From contig SAUG01000106.1 of the NCBI GenBank assembly GCA_011316305.1, positions 212,556 through 276,555 on the forward strand: a stretch of DNA of 64,000 bases. Reading direction: 5' to 3'. Each line of letters opens with the position of its first letter. The first letter of the stretch is position 1. Source of the DNA: Rusavskia elegans (taxonomy: Eukaryota > Ascomycota > Lecanoromycetes > Teloschistales > Teloschistaceae). Shown piece after piece: positions 23,884-36,911 of this stretch. Both the position numbers and the translations under genes were made by a program. Below the pieces are notes generated by a model. That model ran no database searches. It saw nothing but the letters and a program-made list of their open reading frames with translations, and had not been told where the DNA came from.

Positions 23884-25689
23884 CGTCGTCCGCACTGTGT
23901 TCTTCAAGGAAATTCGTGTAAAGGCAGCAGGGGCTGTAGTTTTACTTTGGGAAAGTCTGATGTGAATCACAGACGGAGAATCAGGTAAGAGATACGTCCA
24001 GCTGAGTGTCATTGCATTTTGAAAGTCTCACTCCAGGTCCTCGCACGGGGGGATCCATAGTCATATAGCATTGTTCAGGCAATTCCTAGAAGCGATATGC
24101 TTGGCTGGGTCAGACATTGTTATCGTAGGAGGTTTCGCACGACCAACGGGCGCATAATCATGCCCCTTTCACTAGAATTGCCAGTGACTACTGTAGTCAG
24201 GCAGTCACCGTAAACCTGAAGCAGAAGAGTTCGACTTCAACAGTCCGCTTGGCTGCATATGATCCACTTGGCCTCTCGGCCGAGTCGGTCACCGTTGACA
24301 CCGATCGAAAAGTAACGTGATCAGGGATGGTTCGAGAGGTCGGCCGAAAGCTTCGACGTATTAAGATATCGACGTCTGGCTTGATCGGTTGGGAGGTCAG
24401 CACCTTGTTGGAACCACAGGATTCGGTTGTAGATCTGTCTGAAGTCCTCACTCGCCAAAAATGACATCATATAGCGTGATGCACTCCTCCCCGCGGTCGT
24501 GCCGCTGCTGCTTCTCCTTTATACATGACTCTGCGCATCCCGTAGTCACGGAAGGATCCGATCTGCAGGGAACAATCTAGGATCCTGAAATCGGTATGTA
24601 CCCAAGCGACCTACGAGCCGTCATATTTCCGTACGGCCGCAACGACTATCTTGTAGGATTTGGCCAGCAATAATCCTCTGTAGATTGTTGAACGCTCAAA
24701 ACGGAAAAGCACTGAAGCGAGGTCTCTTTCCGATGGCTGTGGACTTGCGCTGCCATGTTGTTAGAGTGCCGCATTAGTGTAGATGCAGAAATCGGACTAT
24801 CGGAGATCCTTCATCCCGTCCCTTGTCTCAATCAAGATTGACTGCCACGTTGCCGCATACCAGAGTGCCGATCATATGGTGTAACAGGCGGATTGGGAGT
24901 ATTTGCTCACTTGATGACATTGAAGGACTGACTGCAGCAGGTTATTTGCTCAATCGATTGATGATCCAGTCCCAGGATCAATGACGCGATTACCAGAGAT
25001 CACAAGGCATATGTATTGCTCTGTAACTCCAAATCCCTCCATATCAGGGATCAAATGGGAAAACGGCTTGGCAGGTTCATCGGCATGAAGATCGCGTCCA
25101 AGTACATTCACCCTTCACAGCTGTGGTCTGCTTTCTATCCTTCTCCGTAGGCATTTTGGGGTTCTTCACTGAACCTCTTTCATCAGCCATCGTCCTGAAT
25201 CTTGACCAATTTCCGTTCGATCCATGAGACTTCCTGCTGCCTGAGTAAATTGAGCAGGGGCTTCCGCTGGAGGACGATTTGACTTCTTGGGGTACAATTG
25301 GCGTTGTGCTGGCTGTCTTTTGGGAACCAAACGGGGTCTCATCGGGTTCAAATTGAGCTGCTTGGGGTTGTATAGGTTCGTCCTGGGTATTTGATGGTAC
25401 TATGCTTTGGAATAGAGCTTATTTAGGTTGAAGGTCGTATCTGGGGAGTTGCGGTTGGAGCTCCCTTCTGTACAATCCCAGCTTTTCGGGTTCATGATTC
25501 CTCAATAGCCTTGCAAAACCCTCGCCTGATCCCTTCCATATCACAGTCGGCTCACAGGCCCACTGCTGGAATGCATGGGGCCGGTCGAGGTCTGATCCCA
25601 GGATTCACCCCCAACTGAACAAAGAGAGAAGCCATCGCACCTCCCGATATCCACTTCTTCATTATTTCAACTCTTTCAGGAAGTACCCA
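23884..25689. other. Intergenic, no supportable gene
   Basis: 1.8 kb of normal base composition with only short frames (for example 24197-24451 minus). No domain or repeat recognised. Confidence 0.45.
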
Positions 25690-26070
25690 TCATTCCACTG
25701 CCGATTTCTTCGGCCTAGGCTTTCTTCCCAGCTTTTCTTCCGAGCAGTACCTCAGCATCACCTTCACATTTTCGGCTTGGCCGTCGCCATTGCCTTCACC
25801 ATGCGCGCTGATAGCACGTTCACGAACGCGAAAGTAGGCGCCTCGGGCTGTGTCTGGCTGCACGCAGAGGGCGATGAAGATTTGGTTCCAGGTCATAGAA
25901 CAGCAGAGGCGGAGCTTGATGACAGCGGCCTGCTCGAGGACTTTGCAAAGGAGGGCAGTGGGGTGTGGATGCGGTCTTGGTGGTTTGATGAGGGACGGTA
26001 GATTCGACGGGATCTGTAGGTGTGGTGTCCAGGGTGTATTCTGCGGGTGGTATAAGGTTGCCTCAGGCAC
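25690..26070 (-). CDS. Hypothetical protein with HTH-like segment
   Basis: A 126-aa frame with a Pro/His-rich start. Its central segment is EQAAVIKLRLCCSMTWNQI followed by FIALCVQPDTARGAYFRVR. That segment reads like the short helix-turn-helix of fungal proteins that combine a helix, an aromatic turn (MTWNQI) and a recognition helix. The end is basic (KLGRKPRPKKS), which fits a nuclear DNA-binding role. No intron is needed, but the true start may lie in an upstream exon. The resemblance is general, so the call is tentative. Confidence 0.4.
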   Translation of the reverse strand: MPEATLYHPQNTPWTPHLQIPSNLPSLIKPPRPHPHPTALLCKVLEQAAVIKLRLCCSMTWNQIFIALCVQPDTARGAYFRVRERAISAHGEGNGDGQAENVKVMLRYCSEEKLGRKPRPKKSAVE

Positions 26071-26826
26071 TCGAAGTACCTTACTCCGGGGCGCTAATCG
26101 AAAACCATCGTGGCTAGCGCCGAGTGGTAGTCAGAACGATACGAATACGTTGCGCGGAATCGTTCCATTCGTCTTGTTGTTTTCCTCTTTGGTTAATGTA
26201 GCTTTCTTCTCATCCAACATGCTTCAGCAACGGAACTACGCGGTCTGACTTGATGAAGGCGAGCTATTTTCAGCTGAGAAAACAGCATGAAACACCCCCA
26301 TACACCACAAAGACCCCCACCCTGTCACAGCTAATCTTGAAACATTGGGAGAACTCTAATATTTCGTAGCCTTCTGTAGAGACTCGAATGGGCAAAGTGG
26401 ATTCCACATCCATAGGTAGTAGGTTCTTTCAATTTTAATGTCACACGGCCTCTCCATGCTGTGCGTCATCAATGGTTCTTTCCGATCGGTCTAAATTTCC
26501 TTGTCAAGCTATCTGATCCAGCACCCAGGCTCTATTTTCCAGTCGCAAAAATGCCCCGAGACGATAGCATTGTTTCGCGCTTTTACCAGCCGTGACTAGC
26601 CTAGGCCGGCTCGCGAGTCTGACTGTTTGGCAGCCCGATGCCTTGGTTCACGAACGATCATTTCATACTCCTCTTTCCTATATGCCTGCTTCTTGATTTG
26701 CATGTAGATAGTCGCGCTCAACATGTGTCTATCACCAACAACTCCCAACCCAATCCAGCAAACTATTCAAGCGGATCTGGATAATTTCAAGCAGCAGCAG
26801 CAAGCCTGCTGCTGTGAAGGCCCAAT
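26071..26826. other. Intergenic upstream of the secreted orphan
   Basis: No coding evidence. A short CAG/CTG-rich patch (AGCAGCAGCAGCAAGCCTGC near 26791) lies just before the next gene's start. Confidence 0.4.
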
Positions 26827-27678
26827 ATGTTGCTGAGATGGTCATTGTCCTGGCTTGTTATCGCCCCTCTACTCATCCAGGCCCTTTCGATCATTAAGCC
26901 TCGAGTTGACGGTGACGAGCAAGACAATGAGGTATGCCTAGCCTACGACACCTGCTCCCAAAAAGGCCTGGGCTATTGGAACAAACTGCACACCACGCTC
27001 TACCAAGCACAGCTAGGTCAAATCATCGACCGTAATGACTCCCCCCTCTTTGAAAAGCACTACTTCACCGAATACCGTGAGAGTTATCCTCTTGATATGG
27101 AGCTACAGCAATCGTTGCGAAACAGGAACGTAGACCCAGCGACGGAAATGGACACCTGGCAGAGCTCCGGCCTCGACCCAGTCACCCTGCAACGGGACAA
27201 ATTCCCCGCCTATTACAACATCTTCGACACCCACAACGGCTTCATCATCGCAGACAGCAATCGTCGCGCTGGAGACAGTCAACAAGCACTCCCATGGTCA
27301 GAATTGATGTATCAAACCTGGAAACATGCTGCGCAAAAGGCGGATCAACTCGCAAGCAAGGATCACCCTCCCGGCGGTCCTATTTCGAATCTCCGCGGCG
27401 TCGTTCAACATTTCGTCGTCAACAAAGGTACGCAGCAGGTCCTAACGGCAGCATACAAAGCAAAAGGCTGGGAACCTGGCTATGACGGCGAAGAGCAGTG
27501 GAGGAAATTCACGGAACAAGATGCTGGGAAGAAGAATTATTTCTTCTATGGTCTGCTGGGCACGGATAACGTCAAGGGCACCGTTTGGCTCTTGCATGAC
27601 CACGCAAATGAAATCGGGAGAAAGGACATCTCAGCGATATGGGTGAGGTGGCACATGGGAAATCCAGATATCTGGTAG
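26827..27678 (+). CDS. Secreted hypothetical protein
   Basis: An uninterrupted 283-aa frame. The first 20 residues (LLRWSLSWLVIAPLLIQALS) form a clear signal peptide, so the product is likely secreted. The mature part has two nearby cysteines (VCLAYDTCSQKG), a Trp/Tyr-rich body, and conserved-looking runs such as NLRGVVQHFVVNKGTQQV and NYFFYGLLGTDNVKGTVWLL. I recognise no enzyme motif. The regular codon use and single clean frame make a real gene likely. Confidence 0.7.
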   Translation: MLLRWSLSWLVIAPLLIQALSIIKPRVDGDEQDNEVCLAYDTCSQKGLGYWNKLHTTLYQAQLGQIIDRNDSPLFEKHYFTEYRESYPLDMELQQSLRNRNVDPATEMDTWQSSGLDPVTLQRDKFPAYYNIFDTHNGFIIADSNRRAGDSQQALPWSELMYQTWKHAAQKADQLASKDHPPGGPISNLRGVVQHFVVNKGTQQVLTAAYKAKGWEPGYDGEEQWRKFTEQDAGKKNYFFYGLLGTDNVKGTVWLLHDHANEIGRKDISAIWVRWHMGNPDIW

Positions 27679-28065
27679 GTGATGGCATGTGTACGCTTGT
27701 CGGGGCTGCATCGTGGCTGTAGCCACCGAAATCTAGATGCCCGCTATACACTTGGATACTTCTCAATGCATAGTTATATCTGCTGACGATTGGCACTAAA
27801 TAGGATCGACATCGCGCCATCGCAGTGGTCGACGCGACCAGCCCCCAGCTAGCACCTTACATTCCATATATCCTAAGTAATTTGCAAGAATATATGGTAC
27901 TCTTCACCAGTAAAGACGCCCGGCCAAAGCGTCCCTGATAATCGCTTCCTGTCAATGATATATATTGGCAGGGGCTGCTGGCAAACTACCAATCGAAATA
28001 TCAAACAACAGTAGTCACAGGCGGTACAATATTCAAGCCGTGATTGATGTCTACGCTGAGGATTA
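27679..28065. other. Convergent intergenic spacer
   Basis: Between the 3' ends of the secreted orphan and the HAD phosphatase; likely both 3' UTRs. Nothing else seen. Confidence 0.4.
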
Positions 28066-28921
28066 TCATTCCTTGTCCAGGACTATTCGCCAACCATCGT
28101 CTTTCTTCCCAAGTACCCGAACGCTGTCGAGGTCTTTAACTATCCAGTCTGCTCCTGCATCTCTCAATCGTTCGACGTCATGCGTAGTTGCCAAGGCCAA
28201 AACCGAACAGCCAGCCGCCTTGCCCGCCCGGATGCCTGCAGGAGCATCTTCGATGACAAGCACACCGGGCTGCTCTCCCAAGCCACAACGCTCGCGAGCA
28301 AGGCTATAGCAAGCAGGATCAGGCTTGCCAGCCATCACGTCCTCCGCAGCTACCGATGTCGGTGGGGTTGGTAATTCCAGTAGCCTCAGCCAGCCTTCCA
28401 ACAATTTACGCGTGCAAGAAGTCACAAGTGCCCATGGAGCTCTTTCTTCCCCGAGTGCTTCTAGCAAACGGCGAGCGCCTGGTATTTCTCGGACTTCTGC
28501 TCCGTACCTGTTGGGAATCAACTCTTCGATGTGGTTGACATCTGTGTCGTTTTAGTACGGTTGCAAGACAGCCTGGGACTGAATACCAACATTCCCAATT
28601 CGCTAGTGAAGGATCGTACAATCCAAGTGTGTCGATCGAGCGGCGGCCACGTGAGTCCCTCAATATGACTTCATGGTCGACTCCCAAATCGGTACCTATC
28701 CTGTATTTACAGTCAGCCGTGAATCGACCGTATCTGAGGGACGTTGAGCGTTGCAATTTCCCCTTCGAAGCACATTGAGCCCGGAATGCTTACATTTTCC
28801 AGTGTTTGATGATGGCGCTCGTGGTATCAATGATCGTACCGTCCACATCAAGCAAGAAGCCTCTGAATACGTGCACATCTAACTGATTTAGCAAAAAGCT
28901 ACTGTCGCTGGGAGCTTCCAT
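28066..28921 (-). CDS. Glycerol-3-phosphatase-like HAD hydrolase
   Basis: Exons 28921-28794, 28700-28591 and 28541-28066 join in phase to 237 aa; the second intron has a TACTAAAAC branch site. The order of HAD motifs is complete. Motif I is LLDVDGTIIDTT (nucleophile and acid Asp), motif II is VTSCTR, the lysine is in AGKPDPACY, and motif III/IV is VLVIEDAPAGIRAGKAAG. The substrate-cap segment GRRSIDTLGLYDP and WEYVNHIEELIPNRYG match fungal GPP1/DOG-type phosphatases, which dephosphorylate glycerol-3-phosphate or 2-deoxyglucose-6-phosphate in the cytosol. Length fits that family (about 240). Glycerol-3-phosphate as substrate is inferred. The start codon at 28921 is in the frame of motif I, whereas another nearby ATG is not. 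Confidence 0.88.
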
Positions 28922-30568
28922 TCTGATCCCAAATTCAGCGTTTTCGGCCAAAGAATTGGTTCCAAGCAGAATAGAAATTGTTGATCACAACTCTTTCCGC
29001 GTGTATCAGAAAGATCGTCGTGGCCTGCATGGTACAATTTACTGGAAGTGGGAACGGAAGTTGGACGGACGATTTCATTGGGTCCCAGCGCTTGCAGCCC
29101 GGCCTGCGCATATGCTACAGTCGCATTACATACACGGTGAGCGGGATCGGTTCCTATTCGACGAAACACATTCGAGACTTATCCCTCAAGCGCCTTAACG
29201 ACGATCGAGATACCTGTGTGTGTGGGTGCCAGCGTATGCGGCTTGGTTTGATGTGGATGCAAGGGGCGACCCCTTACTTCCACCAAGAAACACGGTAAAC
29301 TATCACTGTTGGCACTGTACTGGCGTATCTTCCGTGTCACCAGTGCACGGCGGCCCTTGCAAATTGTAGCGGCTTTGAACTTTGGATGGATGCTTGCAGC
29401 AGTAAGTCACACCTGCTATACCACTCTGGGTCGAGAACCGCTAACTTCACCAGGTTTTCGTTGGCATCTTTAGCTGCATACCTGTCCATGGTTTCTGGGA
29501 CAAGACAATCAAAAGCCGTTGCATCAAGTATCCCATCTTTTTCACGTCCAACGAGGCGTTTACAATCGTTTTGGATTTGGTAGTACTGCTCATGCCAGTT
29601 TACTTCATTGCCCAGCTCCAACGCAGCATCTCGCAGAGAATCTCCATCAGCAGTACCTTTCTTTTGGGTCCCGTGTAAGCACAGTGCTGTTCAAGTCTGT
29701 GTAATCATACTAAGTCGACATTCCAGTGTCACCCTGGTCTCCGCTCTGCGCCTGTGGCAACTGGTCCTCGCTCAAAGAAAACCGGGCGTTGATCCGACGT
29801 GTACGATCGACTTCTATATGACACTATCATAAAGTATTAACTGACTCCTGTGCTGCGCTTAGTCAATGATGGACCTGCTGCGCTGTAGGCTATCATTGAA
29901 CTCAACCTTTGGGTTGTCGTTGCCACAATACCCGCTTTGAGACCCCTCGTCACCAGGGCGATTCAAGACATACGTGATCGCAGCAGTACGTACCGCTCTA
30001 AAACCTATGATTATCACAAGAAGTCCATGAAAGGCGTTATGGGTCGACTGTGGCCTTCGAAAAGTCACTCGTCGAATCTATCCGACGGCCATTTGCCGTT
30101 CGATGGCGTTGAGCCAGCGATTGCCGATTTATGCCCGTCAGGGCGGACCTATAATGTCGAGATATCCGCGCCGGCCACAAATGGATCAGGTTGGACACCA
30201 CTCGGTACCGCTCTGGGAGGAAAAAATCATTTGGAGCTCAGCAATCTGGATGGTATCCGAGTGAACCAGGAGTTTGAGCTCTCAGGTCCGCCAAAGACTC
30301 ACCTCAAATAATGCTTCCATCTTCAAAGTCCACCTCATAGTATATCAAGGACGGCATACCCAGAGCTCTGGGCCAAGCGGCTTCAGGGCTATCCCAGGGC
30401 CAAACTGGGTTGGCGAGATCAGGAGTATCTTGTTTCGACGTTTGGGGCTTTGTAAACAGTCCGGTTGATGGCCATTATTGGTCAACTACGTTCATATCGA
30501 CAGGGTACGCGCTAGCTATAGGCTCTAGGTAGTAGAATATAGTTAATATAATCAGAATTCGCGCTGAA
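28922..30568. other. Intergenic edge before the transposon block
   Basis: Holds three protein-like but unassigned frames: plus 28956-29198, minus 29337-29621 (94 aa, acidic, LGNEVNWHEQYYQIQNDC) and plus 29937-30311 (Gly/Ser-rich). None has a recognisable domain or supported splice sites. They may be remnants cut off by rearrangement at the transposon border. Confidence 0.35.
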
Positions 30569-31196
30569 TAAAGATAGGGCGTGACTCCCTCCACCCGCCC
30601 CCGGGTGCCAATAAGGTGCCGATAAGGATAGGGTTAGGGCTTGCCCCGCATATATGAATAACCTCATCGAGAACTCCTTTTCTTTAACCACCTTCTTTAA
30701 TCTTGTACAATACACCATATATACAAGTTTTGAGGCTGAAACTCTCAGACTTTTTAGCTATATATATATACTGTGAGGCCTGGAGAAATCTAGTATACGC
30801 GATAAGGATTGGATATATAGTACCGCTTTGACTTCGCCTCGATCCTGTCTTCGAGGCGTAAAAACCTATCGCAAGACTTTAGCGGCCGCAAAAATCCCCT
30901 ACCAATTATAATACAGCAAACCATTATTACTATATCCTATAAAAATTCTAGTAAATACGATCTATAGAATCCAACGAAAGTATTCTATTAAATAGATTTT
31001 AATAAATTTCGACTGTAAGATCGTTATTAAATCGTAAAGCGTTATAAAATCGACGGTTTTAGTAGCACAGAGCCGCTAAAATTTCCGAATGTTATGGAAC
31101 TATCGAGAGAATCTGGTATCTCTAAAGGTTGGTTGGATTTATTAATATATCTGTAAACGAAGGTGCAGCGGATAATTATTTAAATTAATTGAAAAC

Positions 31197-31608
31197 TATT
31201 ACGTTTACGATTCCACAGAGGCGCGCTGGAAGATTAGCTAGACAAGCGAGTCTAATTATCTATAGCCGTCTATAGCCGCTATAGTCGATTTTTATAATAA
31301 AAGCTTTTAGCGGATAGCTATCTATTAATACTATCGGCTATTTTTACTATATATATCGTTTTTTATTTTTATTTAATAGCTTTTTTTATTAGTTATTAAT
31401 ATAATAATTAAATACGTTTCTACTATATTTTTATTAATAATTTTTATAATATAGACGTTTTATAATATTATAATTATATCTTCGCGGCTATACGGGATTA
31501 ATTATAATAATCTATACTAGGATTCCTTTACTATTTAATAATTCGGACTATATCTATAGCTATAGCTAGACTCGAATATAATATTCTTTAATATATAGAA
31601 ACGTAATA
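31197..31608 (+). repeat. LTR A: 5' LTR of copy 1
   Basis: Begins TATTACGT (from TGTTACGT by G to A) and ends near ACGTAATA. It shares its internal landmarks (AATTATCTATAGCCG near the start, ATCTATACTAGGATTCC near the end) with the other five LTRs. Confidence 0.8.
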
Positions 31609-33565
31609 TTTTAATAATTTACTATATTAGTTTCGTTATTTCGTTTTATAGATCGAAGCGATACTATTAGAACGATAACGCCTAATATCGATAAAGGAAA
31701 TAAAAAAATTTTTAAATTTTAGTTTATTTAAATAAATATCTACTTTATATTATATATAAACCAATTTTCGAATAAAGCGACTAAAGTTCTATTTATAATA
31801 TTATATTTAGAAAGAATAGCCTTTAACTAAATATAGCTCTATATAAAAAACTATTTTAATAATCCGGAGAATTAAAAGAAAAATAAAATATTATAAATTT
31901 TCTATACCTTCGGTAATCTAATTATAGCTATAAAAAAAACCTTCGGAAAGAATAATAAAGATAGAATAATAGAAAAAAGATTTATAGTTTTAAAATAGTA
32001 GAAATCGGTACTATCTACGCTACCTAGTTTAGAATATTAGTTTATAAAATAGACTAGGAAGATTTAATTCTAAAAATCTACTTCTATAAAAGAATTTATA
32101 TAAAAGTTAAAAAAGCTATAGTAATAATCGAAAAACTAAATTCGCTAGTATTATTTATCGAACTAGCGACTAGGATTAATACTAGATAGTACGAAATAAA
32201 TTTAAATAAATAGATATTTAATAAAATAGAACCTACTAAAAGATAATTTAAAGAAAATTCGATAGAATTTAATACTACTAAAATTAAAAGATTATAGACT
32301 AAAGTTTATTATTTATACGGAAAGACCGAATACTTTAAAAAGAATTATTCTATTAAAGAAATAATAGAAGTAACCGAATACTAGTTTAAAGTAACGGAGG
32401 AACTACCCGAAAAAATAGCAAGAAAATATATAACTAAAAGTTAAATAGTCTATTATAATAACCATTACTTTATCTATCTATCGGATAAAAAAAGGACCGG
32501 ATAATAGTCTATAGAATCTAAAAAAATAAAAAAAAAGCTAATAATAGAATTTAAATTATATAAAACCGAGAAAGTTTTTATAGTAGCGTTTAAGATGAAA
32601 ATTAGAAATTATAAAATAATAGCTTTTATAAATAGAGAAAAAGAAAATAAAATTACGAAAAAATTATATAATTAAATTAAAAGATATATTTAAAAGTATC
32701 TATAAAAAATAATAAGATTATAGATATTAAAATTAAAGTAAAAAATAAATTTATTAGAATTTTAAACTTTATAATAATTATAAACTCTAGATAATATATT
32801 ATATTCGGGGATAAATAGAAAGAATTAATTTCTAAAATACTAGTATAGAAAAATATTATCGAAAGAAAAATAGAACCGTAAATATTATATTTAGTTATAT
32901 ATATGAATCTTCTATATAGAAAATTAGATATTAAATTAAATACGAATTACGAATAAATTAAAAAAATCGATACTCTTTTTAAAAAAGAAAGTAAAGTATA
33001 GATAATAAAAATCTAGAAAAAATACTACTATCTACTTTTATAATTAGTACTAAAGTATAATAAAATTTAGAAGATGATTTAAAAACTATAAATAGAAAAT
33101 ATTAAAAAAATCTATAAAAGTATTATTAAGAAAATAAAAAGAACCAGATATAATTCTACGCCTAAACTAAAAAAAGAAACGTTGAACCCTATATTAAACG
33201 TATAACTAAAAGATAAATAATCCCCGACCTCTTTATTATAAAATATAATAGTCGCTGAAAAATAAAGGTTAGTAGAAATATTAGAAGATCTAGATATAAT
33301 TTATAATATTAATATATAGATCGGAATAAATAAATATAGTATAAAAGAATTTTTAACTAGATATTCTTTTATATATCTATCGAATCTAAAAGTTAAAAAA
33401 AAAGATTCCTTTAGATATTAATCTAAATTAACCGAATCGAAACTAAAAATAGATTTAATAGATATCTTTTACGTGGTTACCGTAAAATCTATAAAAGACT
33501 AGAATATAATCGGATCGTTAAATTCGTCGAAATAAAATATTACGCGTTATTTCTAAATAAGAAAA

Positions 33566-33974
33566 TATAACGTTCCTGTATATCAAAAGACGTTATATTC
33601 GAGCCTAGCTATAGCCGTAGACGTAATCCGAGCTATTAAATAGTAAGAAAGTTCTAGTATAGATTATCGTAACTAATTCTATATAGCCGTAGAAATACGG
33701 TTACGATATTACGAAATATCTTTATTATAATATAATTAAAAAGAAAATAGTAGAAATATATTTAATAATTATATTAACGACTAATTAGAGAAAGTATCTA
33801 TAGAAATAATAAGCGATATATATAATAAAAATAGCTATAAAAACCGATAGGTAGCCGTCTACTAAAAGTCCTATTAGAAGGGCGGCTACGGCGACTATAG
33901 GCGGCTATAGATAATTAGGCTTATTTATCTAACTAATTCTTTTAAAAAACTTCTATAAAGTTATAGATATAATA
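33566..33974 (-). repeat. LTR B: 3' LTR of copy 2
   Basis: Inverted copy of the LTR. Its left end TATAACGTTCC corresponds to the family end (complement of GGACGTTACA), its right end GATATAATA to the complement of TGTTACGTC after C to T change. Confidence 0.8.
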
Positions 33975-36219
33975 TAATTCCTTTTATATCGCTTTTTATC
34001 TAGCGTAAAATCCGTCTACGGGGTATAAAAAAGTTTTTTTTCCTTTTTTTTTCTTCCTTTATTAATATTTCTACTATATATTTTCGAAGGAAAAATCGAT
34101 TAAAATCGTTTCGTCGTATTTAATCGAAAGAGATTATAATATCTTTTTATTATTTATTATATATCTATAATCTCTTAAAGAAATATAAGATCGAGGTTAA
34201 CGGAGATATTTATAGCGAATATATTCGGGTTTAGAAATCCTACGATCTTTTAATATCTAATACTGTCTATATATTATATTCTTTTTCCGTTTCCTATTGC
34301 TATTAACTTACGCAGGAAAGTATTTTAAAGATAAAAAGAATAAATTTTATTCCAATATTATAAGTATTTTTAATAAATATTCTAAGGCTCGCCGTCGTAT
34401 CGAGTCCTTCTTTAATTTTAAAAAGGAAATTCGTAATAAACGCCTAGCTCTAAAATCGGATCTCCGCCGGCTTTTTAGTAAATAAAAGCGTTTTATTATT
34501 TATTATCGCGTTCTAGATAAACGTAAAAGTAATTTTATCGTTTAGGAATAGCGTATACTTTCTCGTTTTAATAAATTTAACGATCCGGTCGCGTTTTATT
34601 TCTCTATTAGTTTTATATTAGCCGTATAAAAGGCGTCTATTAAATTAGTATCTGCTTTTAATTCGGATAATTTGGATCGGGTTTTAAAGGAAATTAACTT
34701 TTTTTAACTCCTAGAAACTACGGGTCCGTAAAAAAAATCTAATAAAAGGCTTTTTTTCCGCTATTTTTAGCGTCCGAGTTATATATCTATATTATAAATT
34801 ACTTTAAACTCCTCCGTTAGCCTAGCTAAATCTAGTTCTTTAGCTACTATTTCGTCCTATAATAATAAAAATAGATACTAGTCGAATTTATTTCTTTTTA
34901 ATTAAATATTTAGTATTAGGTCTAGTATTCTTTTATTTTAATCTGTTTAGTTTAGTTTATAGTATTCGATTTTATCTATAGCTTTTACTATATTCTAATA
35001 TATCTTTCTAATATAATTTATTTAAAGATATTAGATTATTTTTTTATTTTTATTATATTTTTTAGTAAATTACTAGAAGAAGTAATATTATTCTTTCTAA
35101 ATTTTTATTTCCTAAATTTTTCTATCTTCCTTAAATTTTTTATCTGAATCTTTAATATTTTTATAGTTTATTATGAAAACAACGTCTATTTCTTTATATA
35201 AGAGATTTTTATAGGCTAGGAAATATATTATTTAATATTCTATTTTCTTATCGACGGTACTTCCTTCTATAGATTTTTTTAAAATCGATTTTTTCTATTC
35301 GTTTTCTAAAATAATATAATTTCTCTAACTTTTAATTATAGTAAAATTTATTATTTTAATTAACCTATATTTTATTTTAACTTCGATATTAAAGATTCTA
35401 TTATCTTTTATTATTTATCTATAAAAATATCCTTTAATTTTATTATAGAATTTCTTTATAACTTTATTATTTTCTTTTCTATTTATAAAAGCTATTATTT
35501 ATTAACTTCCGATTTTAATTTTAAGTACTACTATAAAAGATTTTTCGGTTTTATATAGTTTAAAATCGAATACTAGCTTTATTTCCTATATTTTCTTTAG
35601 TTTTTTAGAGTACTATTCTATCCCTTCTTTATCTAATAGATAAATAGAGTAAATATTATTATAGTAGACTAACTAGCTATTCGCTATATATTTATCGAAT
35701 AATTCTTCTATTATTTCTAAAAAGTATTGGATTTTTTTAGTTACTTTTTTAGTTAGATAATTTCTTTTAAAGTATTTTATTTTTTTATATAAATAATAAG
35801 CTTTAGTTTATAATTTTCTTATTTCGGTAGTATTAAATTCTATCGGATTTTCTCCAGGCTTTCTTTTAATAAGTCCTATTTTATTAAATATCTATTTATC
35901 TAAATATATTTCGTACTATCTAGTATTAATTTTTATTATAAATTTAATAAAATCTATTAATATATCTAGTTTTTCGATTATTATTATAGCTTTTTTAATT
36001 TTTATCTAGAATCCTTTATAGAAGTAGACATTTAAAATTAAATCTTTCTAATCTATTTTATAAACTAATATTCTAAACTAAATAATATAAATAGCTATCG
36101 ATTTCTATTATTTTAGAATTATTAGTTTTCTATTTATTATCCTATTTTTATTATTATTTCCGAAGATTTCTTTTATAGCTATAATAAGATTACCGAAGAT
36201 ATAAAAAATCTATACTATT

Positions 36220-36628
36220 TGTTACGTCCACGATTCTACAGAGTTCTATAGAAAGATTAGTTAGACAAGCGAGCCTAATTATCTATAGCCGCCTATAGCC
36301 GATATAGCCGCCTTTCCGAACGGGACTCTTAGTAGACGGCTATTTATCGGCCCTTGCGGCTACTTTTACTATATATATCGCTTATTATTTCTATAGATAG
36401 TTTCTTTTATTAATCGTTAATATAATTATTAAATACGTTTCTACTATTCTCTTCTTAATTACTTTATAATTAAAATACCTCGTAATATTATAACCGTACC
36501 TCTGCGGCTGTATAGGATTATTTATAATAATCTATACTAGGATTCCCTTAATATTTATTAGCTCGAACTACGTCTACGGCTGTAGCTAGACTCGAGCGTA
36601 ACGCCTTCTGATATACAGGGACGTTACA
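36220..36628 (+). mobile_element. LTR C: solo LTR
   Basis: A complete 409-base LTR with canonical ends TGTTACGTCC...GGGACGTTACA, flanked by the perfect duplication CTATT (36215-36219 and 36629-36633), with no internal region. It arose by recombination between the two LTRs of an inserted element. It retains more CG and CC than the others, so it is the least mutated and probably youngest insertion in the stack. Confidence 0.85.
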
Positions 36629-36911
36629 CTATTTTATCTTCTTTCTATTTTTTTAGATTATCGAAATAATTTTCTATTCGAGGCTATACCTAATTAAAGA
36701 TAGTTTATTCTAGATATAATATTATAAATAAAATTTTAACTATTTTATTTCGAAACTAGTTTATATATAATACGAAGTAGATATTTATTTAAATAATCTA
36801 TAGTTTTAAAAAGCTTTTATTTCTTTTATAAATATTTAGTATTACTATTTTAATAGTATTACTTCGATCTATAGATCGGGATAATGAAACTAATATAGTA
36901 AATTATTAAAA

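Noticed and set aside
30630..30650. Telomere-like GGATAGGGTTAGGGCTT
   Set aside because: Only about one and a half TTAGGG units, lying inside the inverted end of the DNA element and matched by RIPed sequence at the other end; not a telomere.
34297..34485. 62-aa Lys/Arg-rich frame in the AT block
   Set aside because: Inside LTR copy 2 on the strand opposite to the element; one short frame in 10 kb of stop-rich DNA is expected by chance.
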